Positions 61,201-64,000 of a stretch of 64,000 nt of DNA are shown here, piece after piece. A program made the translations under genes and the position numbers. Origin of the DNA: Siphonodentalium dalli (Eukaryota > Mollusca > Scaphopoda > Gadilida > Siphonodentaliidae); assembly GCA_032622095.1 (NCBI GenBank), contig CP136062.1:196795887-196859886 (forward strand), given 5' to 3'. Below the pieces are notes generated by a model that was not told the DNA's origin, ran no database searches, and worked only from the letters and a program-made list of their open reading frames with translations. Every line of letters starts with the position of its first letter. Positions within the stretch are counted from its first letter, which is position 1.

Positions 61201-63586
61201 AAATAAAAAGTCGGCAGACCTCATAATCGCAGGTGCACAGCTTCCCATAGTACAAAATATCAGTGCAAAGTTTCAAAAAATTGACCAAAAAATGTAGGAA
61301 TAAAAGCTTGGACAAAGGTATACTCCTGTATTGAAAAATTTTAAGTCGAAAAAAGGGGGATAACTCCACACAAAAAGTTGGACAGACCCATAATCGCAGG
61401 TGCACAGGTTCCCATGGTGGTTGATGTCTGTGCCATGTTTCACAGAAAATGATAACAAAAACGACTGAGAAAAACTCCAGACAAATTTGTGTGCATGGAT
61501 GAACTGACGACGGCTAGACGGACAGACGGTCAAGCTGATTCCAGTATAGACCCCACAACTTTGTTGCAGCAGGGTATAATATTAAGCAAATCAATGCATA
61601 TTTATGTTTGTCTGTTTTATCAATTTTTTTTGGCGTGCATCTATTCTCTTGCTTTGCTTAGGTTATTTTATTTATTTATTATCTTTTCTATTGTTTTTTA
61701 TTTCCTTTTTCTCAACCAACCGATATTTTAGTATTTCAATTTTGACCAAAGTTGCTGAAAAATGTCTTAAAAAATTCAGAAATGGCCAAACAATTGGCAA
61801 AAAGAATATTCTGGCCAGCATGAACCCCATCTATACTGCAGTCAATGCCCCGACCTCAATTATTAGCCATGTGTAATAAATTTAGAATATGGTTCCTGAG
61901 TGTTTTAGATACTAGTTTTGATCCAAATCCCGAAATAACCCTTTAAACAATTCCGTGCTGTGAACCTCTGGTAAATAAATCACCTTCCATGTGATCCTTG
62001 GTTATGACACCTTTCACTCCATTCTCTGTACAACATAGAGCTCCATCAGGTGTCACCTTATTCACTGTCACCATGGCAACATCTTTTATCTTGTACTTCA
62101 TCAGGTCATCACATATACCTTTCAAAGAAAATAATAGTATCTCAAATAAAATAAGTCATGATTCGCTCTGTTGGTTGCCAAGTTCACGGATGTCCAATTT
62201 TTATTGAATAGATGAAGAAAATTTCCAGATCTAGTCAATGATAGTCTCCCAAAATGAAAAAGTGGCAAAAATTGTGCAAAACTTGAAAACTCAACTGGAG
62301 GACCCACAAAATTTCAATGCAAGTACGCTTGATTAACTTTGTTTGACATCTTGAACTTTTCAGACCATAACAGTTGCAACAGTAAGAAAACATGATTTTT
62401 TTTCTTGAGAATACTACATATATATATTTTTTGTCTATGTTTACATTTCATACAAAATTCAGCCTATAGGCCACGTCATTGGAAACATGAGGCCTTTCAT
62501 AGGCCAGTGCTATTTGCAAAATACAAAGCCTGGAATTGTATTCACCTCGCTGTTGAAACAAAGACTCAGCAGACGTGAGTTCACTCAGGTAACTCGCACA
62601 CAGCTCCACTCCTATTGGTTGTTTCATGCATGACTTCAGCTTCGTTGTGATAAGCACACGCTTCTTTTTCTTGTCAACTTCAATCACTTGACCAACGATC
62701 GTCTGCCCTGGCCGATAAAGTGGCTCGTAATCCTCAAGATGGTGGTCACAAACTTTCTGAAACACAATGCATTTGTTAACTCTTTGGATGACACCCCGTC
62801 AGAAGCCATCTCATTGCCAACATAATGACATTCACTGCCGGTGATAAGATGATATATTTATATTGAGTAGGTATTAAGTTATAATAAAAGTTTGCAGACC
62901 CCACATCCCCTGAATCAAGGTGGCTTTTTGGGACGTCAGCTTTTTTTTTAAGAAGTCAAATTTGCCAAAATTCTGGCAAATTTGACTTTAACTACTCATC
63001 AACGATGCTTTACTATAGAAAGTGTTAAATTGTCATTTCTCATATCCGAACCTTGCTGAACACATACATGCTGTTGTACAGCATAACCTCTACAAACCGG
63101 ACACTCTAACATAATTCCTCTCCATGCTGAACAAACTTGTATTATTGTGTTGTTTATTAAAGTTACAGCAATTAAATATGGATTTTTGCATCCTTATCAC
63201 TCTTTGTAATGGCAGTTTCATGTTTGATGATGCAGCAAATTTCTATAAACCAAACACCAATCTAAAGTGAACAAAAAGGTCAGTCCGAAGGGAATTTGTT
63301 TTGGAGAGGTTTTACTGTATAATATTGACTTATATTATTTTTCTATGAATCACATTTAGCCATAGCAAATTTCATGGGCTGAGTGAGGCAATCACAATGC
63401 ATTTAATAATTGATTTTTTTATCAATAGAAGCAAATGTTGCAATCAACTATATAGCATCCCACTAAATTTTAGATGTAATATAAACAAACCTTTTTTGGA
63501 GCCAAACCAACGATATCTCCCGGGAACGAAACAAACATCCCGAATGGCATCCATTTCTTAACCTGTCCAATCAGCTTCATCCCAAT
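23766..63586 (-). CDS. PDCD11: PDCD11/RRP5 rRNA-processing factor, 3' 24 exons (5' partial, one frameshift)
   Basis: RRP5 is the large nucleolar factor needed for 18S and ITS1 pre-rRNA processing. Its N-terminal S1 repeats bind pre-rRNA and its C-terminal HAT repeats bind the small-subunit processome. The 24 exons are (5' to 3'): 63586-63491, 62756-62546, 62118-61984, 60066-59930, 58542-58426, 58018-57951, 55908-55765, 53847-53745, 52709-52624, 51969-51907, 50558-50468, 50061-49978, 48970-48871, 45171-44934, 44219-44097, 43370-43260, 42654-42366, 41133-40996, 39051-38986, 38327-38143, 37398-37230, 26206-26052, 25820-25655 and 23934-23766. All have GT-AG borders and consistent phases except one extra base at 26069-26071. 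Corrected length is 1080 residues: S1 repeats to about 660, an acidic/basic linker to about 800, then HAT repeats. The 5' exons lie right of 64000. The family call is certain. Confidence 0.93.
24055..24360. repeat. Interspersed repeat with internal hairpin, copy 1
   Basis: Shares TAATATCAGCGCGTG, TTTATGATTGTTGTTTTCGA and a hairpin around GCCTCGGTAAACCTTGGC with 39150-39450. Lies in the last RRP5 intron. Confidence 0.6.
24644..25100. mobile_element. Paired-palindrome element, intact copy
   Basis: The most complete member: outer inverted ends (GTGTGCCTGTCATTTGC / GCAAATGACAGGCACAC), palindromes at 24675-24764 and 24981-25075, and a roughly 215-bp core. About 457 bp, in the last RRP5 intron. 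Confidence 0.75.
25305..25440 (+). repeat. Minisatellite, units of ~25-45 bp
   Basis: Repeats of AAATTCCAGGGTTTTCCAGG and AGTTCAGAGGTGTT, about four units, in the last RRP5 intron. Confidence 0.75.
25655..25820 (-). CDS. PDCD11: PDCD11 exon (in-window 23)
   Basis: HAT repeat: [55 protein letters not shown]. 166 nt, phases 1 and 2. Confidence 0.94.
26052..26206 (-). CDS. PDCD11: PDCD11 exon (in-window 22), carries a one-base frameshift
   Basis: HAT repeat: [43 protein letters not shown]. As written, the frame then hits TAA before the GTAAGT donor. The exon has 155 nt, but 154 are needed for the next exon's phase. Ignoring one A of the minus-strand AAA at 26071-26069 gives KNLPKGN joining [11 protein letters not shown] in the next exon, as expected for RRP5. 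The extra base is most likely an assembly or allelic indel. Confidence 0.85.
26434..26470 (+). repeat. ATTTT-rich tract
   Basis: Repeated ATTTT units followed by a T run. Confidence 0.7.
26636..27369 (+). mobile_element. CTAGC-type repetitive element (family B)
   Basis: Begins CTAGCAGGTGGACCCGACTT and ends TTCCAAAATATATAATAGA, directly followed by a family A copy. The body repeats a roughly 130-bp unit with GACCTTGAA ... TCAAGGTCAAGGTCACG. A tail of a similar element precedes it (GACAGACGGACAGACAGATC at 26595). Confidence 0.6.
27370..27747 (+). mobile_element. CTAGC-type element (family A), two-unit copy
   Basis: CTAGCCGATGAGCCCGACG to TTCAAAATATATAGGAGA, with two ~122-bp units and a CAGA microsatellite tail. 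Head-to-tail with the next copy, which starts at 27748. Confidence 0.65.
27785..30745 (+). mobile_element. Element with internal 162-bp tandem array and hairpin ends, copy 2
   Basis: The left end ATGAAAGTGTCAATGACACT contains a short hairpin. The right end CAAACTTTACAAAGTAAAGT with TGAGCTA is a longer hairpin. Between them are 17 tandem units of mean about 162 bp (landmark AAGATGGCTGCTGGCGGCC at 27918, 28081, 28247, 28411 and so on). Open frames here are repeats of 54-codon units broken by stops and are not considered genes. Helitron/Helentron-like in structure; this is inference. Confidence 0.65.
31200..31236 (+). repeat. CAGA microsatellite
   Basis: Tandem CAGA units in the tail of a CTAGC-type element. 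Similar shorter tracts lie at 2757-2790, 27700-27725, 31706-31730 and 32395-32416. Confidence 0.8.
31260..31752 (+). mobile_element. CTAGC-type element (family A), rearranged copy
   Basis: Starts CTAGCCGATGAGCCCGACG and ends TTCAAAATATATAGGAGA. It contains three partial restarts of GTTGTCCGGGCTATTC, so internal template switching or unequal exchange is likely. Confidence 0.6.
31753..32440 (+). mobile_element. CTAGC-type element (family A), four-unit copy
   Basis: Head-to-tail with the previous copy, with four ~122-bp units, a CAGA tail and TATATAGGAGAT at the end. Confidence 0.6.
32768..34350 (+). mobile_element. Tandem-repeat-bearing element, copy 3, with a nested insertion
   Basis: Left end AATGAAAGTGTCAATGACAC. 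Diverged units carry AAGAGTAAAATCCAAGATGG and TGGCTCCCATCTAGAGG. The decayed right end is GCAATAGCTAAAACTTTAC. Another element is inserted at about 33626-34213. Confidence 0.55.
33626..34213 (+). mobile_element. CTAGAGGTGT element, nested copy
   Basis: Starts AACTAGAGGTGTGACTGTCC and ends TTCGTTGCGGGGGGTATAAT. Holds two to three ~140-bp units with GGGGATAACTCCAC and GCAGGTGCACAGGTTCCCAT. It interrupts ATTTCAGAAAAA ... TTATGGCTCCCATCTGG of the host repeat. Confidence 0.6.
34926..35287 (+). mobile_element. CTAGAGGTGT element, truncated nested copy
   Basis: Starts ACTAGAGGTGTGCTGTCCCA and breaks off at AAGTTGCAAAAA. It separates ACCAGCATCATAACAA from ATTAGCAGGACCATTTG, which are contiguous in the relative at 9026-9312. 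Confidence 0.6.
35997..37190. mobile_element. Outer TTAA-type element containing a nested TTAA element
   Basis: The left end TTAACCCTTTCTATACTGAA is mirrored by TTAGTATAGAAAGGGTTCAA at 37172-37191. Almost all of its interior is the 36039-36960 element. Confidence 0.5.
36039..36960. mobile_element. TTAA element with ~55-bp terminal inverted repeats
   Basis: Both ends carry TTAACCCTTTCAGTGCCAAG and TCCGATTTTTGTATCAACCC with CATATTTCCTTG, inverted and nearly identical. The interior is GGCCATAACTCTGG-type repeat ending GACGTCGACTATATACCC. No transposase. Confidence 0.75.
37230..37398 (-). CDS. PDCD11: PDCD11 exon (in-window 21)
   Basis: HAT repeat: [40 protein letters not shown], then [17 protein letters not shown]. 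169 nt, ends phase 0. A palindrome-pair element begins 32 bases upstream of its first base (37430). Confidence 0.94.
37430..37683. mobile_element. Paired-palindrome element lacking the core
   Basis: The outer ends CAAGCCTTGAAATAGGGTGT and ACACCCTATTTCAAGGCTTG are perfect inverted repeats. Two ~90-bp palindromes are separated by only about ten bases. Located just upstream of the acceptor of the 37398-37230 exon. Confidence 0.7.
38143..38327 (-). CDS. PDCD11: PDCD11 exon (in-window 20)
   Basis: First HAT repeat: [45 protein letters not shown]. The W..YM and IEKAR elements are typical HAT positions. 185 nt, ends phase 2, donor GTAAGA. Confidence 0.94.
38886..38942 (+). repeat. Minisatellite of ~20 bp
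   Basis: About three copies of TAGAGTTATGAATAAGTAT in an RRP5 intron. Confidence 0.75.
38986..39051 (-). CDS. PDCD11: PDCD11 exon (in-window 19)
   Basis: A 66-nt exon encoding [20 protein letters not shown] and YE, a charged helix preceding the HAT domain. Acceptor TTTCCTCAG, donor GTATAC. Confidence 0.85.
39150..39450. repeat. Interspersed repeat with internal hairpin, copy 2
   Basis: Relative of 24055-24360 with the hairpin arms TTTATCAACCTCGTC and GAACTCGGTTGATAAA. Contains TGACGTCA at 39188. A third, diverged member may lie at 39760-39925. Confidence 0.6.
40055..40215. mobile_element. Paired-palindrome element, single degraded palindrome
   Basis: GCAGAATGAGGTCCCCAGAG with a decayed inverse (CATCCTCTGGGAACCTAAGT) and the start of the core. 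Confidence 0.5.
40440..40960 (-). repeat. Diverged GGCCATAACTC-type repeat block
   Basis: About three diverged units with AAATAATCCAAACTGGAGTT and ACTTTGGTTCCAATCAAATA, just 3' of the 41133-40996 exon on the minus strand. Confidence 0.5.
40996..41133 (-). CDS. PDCD11: PDCD11 exon (in-window 18)
   Basis: 46 codons including [14 protein letters not shown], matching the F-W-N motif found before the HAT repeats in RRP5, followed by an acidic serine-rich run. Confidence 0.9.
41170..41510. mobile_element. TTAA hairpin element, two hairpins
   Basis: Left end TATCCCTTTCATGATAGGAA and right end GCAGGAAGCTATGGAAGGGTTAA in part, with hairpins as in the family. Confidence 0.6.
41563..41654 (+). repeat. 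46-bp tandem duplication
   Basis: Two copies of a 46-bp unit (GTGTGGAAATATGAGCTGAT ...) differing at one base, with a third start GTGTGGAAGG. Confidence 0.9.
42366..42654 (-). CDS. PDCD11: PDCD11 exon (in-window 17)
   Basis: Starts [16 protein letters not shown], closing the S1 repeat. It then has a long charged linker with lysine-rich stretches ([22 protein letters not shown]) and an acidic run (ESDDDDDD). 289 nt, ends phase 0. Confidence 0.92.
43260..43370 (-). CDS. PDCD11: PDCD11 exon (in-window 16)
   Basis: Encodes [20 protein letters not shown] and [13 protein letters not shown], mid to late S1. 111 nt, phases 2 and 2. Acceptor TTTCTAACAG. Confidence 0.9.
44097..44219 (-). CDS. PDCD11: PDCD11 exon (in-window 15)
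   Basis: Encodes a short charged linker, then [20 protein letters not shown], the start of the last S1 repeat. 123 nt, phases 2 and 2. Confidence 0.9.
44516..44865. mobile_element. Paired-palindrome element, decayed copy
   Basis: Left half palindrome ending CTCATTCTGC at 44577, the family core, then a right palindrome at 44761-44850 with decay. Preceded by tandem-repeat-element sequence (44280-44510). Confidence 0.55.
44934..45171 (-). CDS. PDCD11: PDCD11 exon (in-window 14)
   Basis: A nearly whole S1 repeat in one exon: [52 protein letters not shown]. 238 nt, ends phase 2. Confidence 0.92.
45477..45703. mobile_element. Short inverted-repeat element with TA flanks
   Basis: The left end CAGTACATTACGTAAAGAGT and the right end ACTCTTTACGTGCTG are inverted, as are GCAAAACACTCA and TGAGTGTTTTGC further in. 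TA flanks both sides. 227 bp, Tc/mariner-type by structure. Confidence 0.6.
46182..47379. mobile_element. hAT-type nonautonomous element with 8-bp target duplication
   Basis: The ends TAGTGATGCGGACCGGACC and GGTCCGGTCCACATCACTA are inverted. The flanks 46174-46181 and 47380-47387 are both ATTATCAC, an exact 8-bp duplication, which is diagnostic for hAT. GC-rich subterminal GGACCGGAC repeats enclose an AT-rich 900-bp core without a transposase. Lies in an RRP5 intron. Confidence 0.85.
47545..47959. mobile_element. TTAA element with two hairpins (different ends)
   Basis: The ends TTAACCCTTTACCCAACAAA and TGTAGGGTAAAGGGTTAA are inverted. Two TGCATTCTCTTATATATGCG hairpins are shared with the CATGAC-type TTAA family, but the termini are distinct. 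Confidence 0.7.
48337..48716. mobile_element. Paired-palindrome element, copy in RRP5 intron
   Basis: Left palindrome 48366-48456, core, and a right palindrome truncated near 48710. Confidence 0.65.
48871..48970 (-). CDS. PDCD11: PDCD11 exon (in-window 13)
   Basis: Encodes [20 protein letters not shown] and [13 protein letters not shown], the end of an S1 repeat. 100 nt, ends phase 1. Confidence 0.9.
49361..49506. mobile_element. Fold-back element
   Basis: Arms ACAGTTATCGCATTGTTTC and GAAACAATGCGATAATTGT with an inner hairpin around CACCTCGGCCTACGGCCTAG. About 146 bp and near-palindromic throughout. Confidence 0.65.
49978..50061 (-). CDS. PDCD11: PDCD11 exon (in-window 12)
   Basis: 28 codons, [20 protein letters not shown] to SDRLQ, mid S1 repeat. 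Donor GTAAGC, phase 0. Confidence 0.88.
50468..50558 (-). CDS. PDCD11: PDCD11 exon (in-window 11)
   Basis: Encodes [20 protein letters not shown] and [10 protein letters not shown], the start of an S1 repeat. 91 nt, ends phase 0. Confidence 0.9.
51627..51864. mobile_element. TTAA hairpin element
   Basis: The ends TTAACCCTTTCATGACGGGA and CCAGTCATGGAAGGGTTAA are inverted. One hairpin is clear and the left one is partly deleted. Confidence 0.7.
51907..51969 (-). CDS. PDCD11: PDCD11 exon (in-window 10)
   Basis: A 63-nt exon encoding [20 protein letters not shown]. The last part is the SxKPS-type strand that closes S1 repeats in RRP5. Phases 2 and 2. Confidence 0.88.
52624..52709 (-). CDS. PDCD11: PDCD11 exon (in-window 9)
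   Basis: Encodes [20 protein letters not shown] and YKVMKKYK, the end of the S1 repeat. 86 nt, ends phase 2. Donor GTAAGT. Confidence 0.9.
53180..53290. repeat. Inverted repeats of a CCATAGTAG motif
   Basis: TACTATGGGTATAAATG with the inverse CATTTACACCCATAGTA, followed by a further direct copy. Confidence 0.6.
53561..53697. mobile_element. Fold-back element near an RRP5 splice donor
   Basis: Arms CATAGTAGCTGAGAATTCCA and GGTATTCTCGGCTACTATG, continuing AAATTTTCACCAC / GTGGTGAAAATTT. It ends 48 bases from the 53847-53745 exon. Confidence 0.65.
53745..53847 (-). CDS. PDCD11: PDCD11 exon (in-window 8)
   Basis: Encodes [20 protein letters not shown] and [14 protein letters not shown], the central strands of an S1 repeat. 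103 nt, ends phase 0. Acceptor TATTTCAG, donor GTTTGT. Confidence 0.9.
54803..55388 (-). mobile_element. CTAGC-type repetitive element (family C), minus strand
   Basis: On the minus strand it starts CTAGCAGATTAGCCCGCCAC and ends CTCAAAATATATAGT, the same terminal style as families A and B. The body is different but includes CAAGGTCAAGGTCACC. Confidence 0.5.
55637..55749. mobile_element. Half copy of the 214-bp hairpin element
   Basis: Matches the right arm of 19167-19380 from TGAGAGCTTTCC to AGGGCATTACTG, followed by TA. It ends 16 bases past the donor side of the 55908-55765 exon. Confidence 0.75.
55765..55908 (-). CDS. PDCD11: PDCD11 exon (in-window 7)
   Basis: 144 nt encoding [20 protein letters not shown], a charged linker and [12 protein letters not shown], the start of an S1 repeat. 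Phases 2 and 2. A half hairpin element ends 16 bases beyond its donor (55749). Confidence 0.88.
56144..56395. mobile_element. TTAA hairpin element
   Basis: Ends TTAAACCCTTTCATGACGGG and CAGTCATGGAAGGGTTAA. One good hairpin and one decayed. Confidence 0.65.
56865..57122. mobile_element. TTAA hairpin element sharing a TTAA with its neighbour
   Basis: Ends TTAAACCTTTCATGAAGGGA and CCAGTCATGGAAGGGTTAA. The right TTAA (57119-57122) is also the left end of the next element. Confidence 0.7.
57119..57899. mobile_element. TTAA element of a third end type
   Basis: The ends TTAACCCTTTGGCAGG and TCGACCAAAGGGTTAA are inverted over about 12 bases. The interior has a second inverted pair (ACACTGAACTACATGGTATA / ATACCATGTAGTTCAATGTG). 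About 780 bp, no transposase. Confidence 0.55.
57951..58018 (-). CDS. PDCD11: PDCD11 exon (in-window 6)
   Basis: 68 nt encoding [20 protein letters not shown] and IKK, ending phase 2. Donor GTGAGT. The exon lies 52 bases from the end of a TTAA element (57119-57899). Confidence 0.85.
58426..58542 (-). CDS. PDCD11: PDCD11 exon (in-window 5)
   Basis: 39 codons, [20 protein letters not shown] to VYAYLPSKR, an S1-like segment. Acceptor TGTTTTAG, donor GTGAGT, phase 0 at both ends. Confidence 0.88.
59511..59860 (+). mobile_element. Tandem-repeat-bearing element, short copy
   Basis: Left end AATGAAAGTACCAATGACAC and CTGTAGCTCAACTTAGAG, then one diverged unit (TTTAGTCATGCAAAGAGTAG). Confidence 0.5.
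59930..60066 (-). CDS. PDCD11: PDCD11 exon (in-window 4)
   Basis: Encodes [20 protein letters not shown] and [12 protein letters not shown], the end of an S1 repeat. 137 nt, ends phase 0. Acceptor TTCTTGCAG, donor GTGAGT. Confidence 0.9.
60645..61582 (+). mobile_element. CTAGAGGTGT element, array form with lost left end
   Basis: About five units of 140-165 bp with GCAGGTGCACAGGTTCCCAT and GTCGAAAAAGGGGGATAACT, ending TTTGTTGCAGCAGGGTATAA. Lies in an RRP5 intron. Confidence 0.6.
61984..62118 (-). CDS. PDCD11: PDCD11 exon (in-window 3)
   Basis: Encodes [29 protein letters not shown] and [12 protein letters not shown], the start of the next S1 repeat. 135 nt, phases 1 and 1. Donor GTGATT is weak but forced by phase. 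Confidence 0.88.
62546..62756 (-). CDS. PDCD11: PDCD11 exon (in-window 2)
   Basis: Completes the S1 repeat: [20 protein letters not shown] and [10 protein letters not shown], then a linker to SLFQQR. 211 nt, ends phase 1. Acceptor TGTTTCAG, donor GTGAAT. Confidence 0.92.
63073..63320. mobile_element. pogo/Tigger-like short inverted-repeat element
   Basis: The left end TACAGCATAACCTCTACAAA and the right end TTTGGAGAGGTTTTACTGTA are inverted with mismatches. The type is inferred from the CAGT.AAACCTCT termini. About 250 bp. A partial relative may be at 50890-50960. Confidence 0.45.
63491..63586 (-). CDS. PDCD11: PDCD11 exon (in-window 1)
   Basis: Encodes [20 protein letters not shown] and then [12 protein letters not shown], the first strands of an S1 repeat. 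96 nt, phase 0 at both ends. Acceptor TCAACCAG, donor GTTTGT. Confidence 0.88.
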
Positions 63587-64000
63587 CTGGTTGAGAAAAT
63601 AATTCAAAATTCAAATTAATGGGCTTTGAGTACAAAATGTATTTTTATTCAATGTGTATGGTAATATTTTCACATGATTGTTACATGCGCTTTCATGCTA
63701 GTCGGGTGCATACAATATTAGATATAAGACAGTGTACTGAACTATCAGAGATATATGTTGTCTTGGAAAGAATGTACATTTCATTCAGTTTAACTTTACA
63801 TTAAGCTGTATCAATCAGAACATGATACAGAAGAAGCTACTGTCTAAGAACAATTATCACACCATTACATATATAATTTACTTGCATAGTTAAGATGGAT
63901 TGTCAATTTCAAAGCTTGCATCAACACATAATTAAAATTTCTCCTATGAATTCATGCTAACAAAATAAATACAACACAATGCCCCCAGAATACATAAAAT

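Noticed and set aside
62950-62990. Hairpin AGTCAAATTTGCC / GGCAAATTTGACT as a terminator or small RNA
   Set aside because: An isolated short inverted repeat in an intron; no supporting context.

Overview
Eukaryotic nuclear DNA from an animal, AT-rich and repeat-dense. The genes have short GT-AG exons in long introns. The repeat spectrum (short-palindrome TTAA elements, elements carrying internal tandem repeats, GGCCATAACTC-type repeats, DIRS-like and Penelope-like relics) suggests a marine lophotrochozoan, most likely a mollusc. The species cannot be fixed from sequence alone. I see no bacterial operon, CRISPR array, rRNA or tRNA.

Layout. (1) 1-1280, + strand: two tandem copies of the last coding exon of a PARP14/15-type mono-ADP-ribosyltransferase; the rest of that gene lies left of the window. 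(2) 1280-23700: intergenic DNA built largely from mobile-element relics. These are a TTAA hairpin family with a nested CTAGC-type element (2.0-2.9 kb), paired-palindrome elements (3.1-3.5, 10.0-10.35 kb), a degenerate DIRS-like tyrosine-recombinase retroelement with inverted terminal repeats and an internal complementary region (4.0-8.75 kb), a Penelope-like GIY-YIG endonuclease fragment between inverted repeats (14.4-15.3 kb), an element carrying about 150-bp tandem repeats (17.7-19.1 kb), a near-perfect 214-bp hairpin (19.17-19.38 kb) and a TTAA element carrying six 16-bp palindromes (19.85-20.72 kb). (3) 23766 to the right edge, - strand: the 3' 24 coding exons of PDCD11/RRP5, the ribosome-biogenesis factor with S1 RNA-binding repeats followed by HAT repeats. 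The exons encode 1080 residues plus stop, about 58% of a typical animal RRP5; the 5' part lies beyond 64000. All splice phases agree except in one exon (26052-26206), where a single extra base shifts the frame.

The RRP5 introns hold most of the remaining repeats. The 11-kb intron at 26207-37229 is almost wholly mobile-element sequence, including a 162-bp, 17-copy tandem array with a four-unit higher-order pattern (27.8-30.7 kb). Other introns hold a 1198-bp hAT-type element with an exact 8-bp target duplication (46182-47379), several TTAA elements and several fold-back elements, some within tens of bases of splice sites. The two host genes are convergent and have no evident functional link. 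No new multi-gene system was found. The most unusual items are the DIRS-like relic, the palindrome-bearing TTAA element, the duplicated PARP terminal exon, the RRP5 frameshift and the element insertions whose empty sites can be rebuilt from neighbouring copies.
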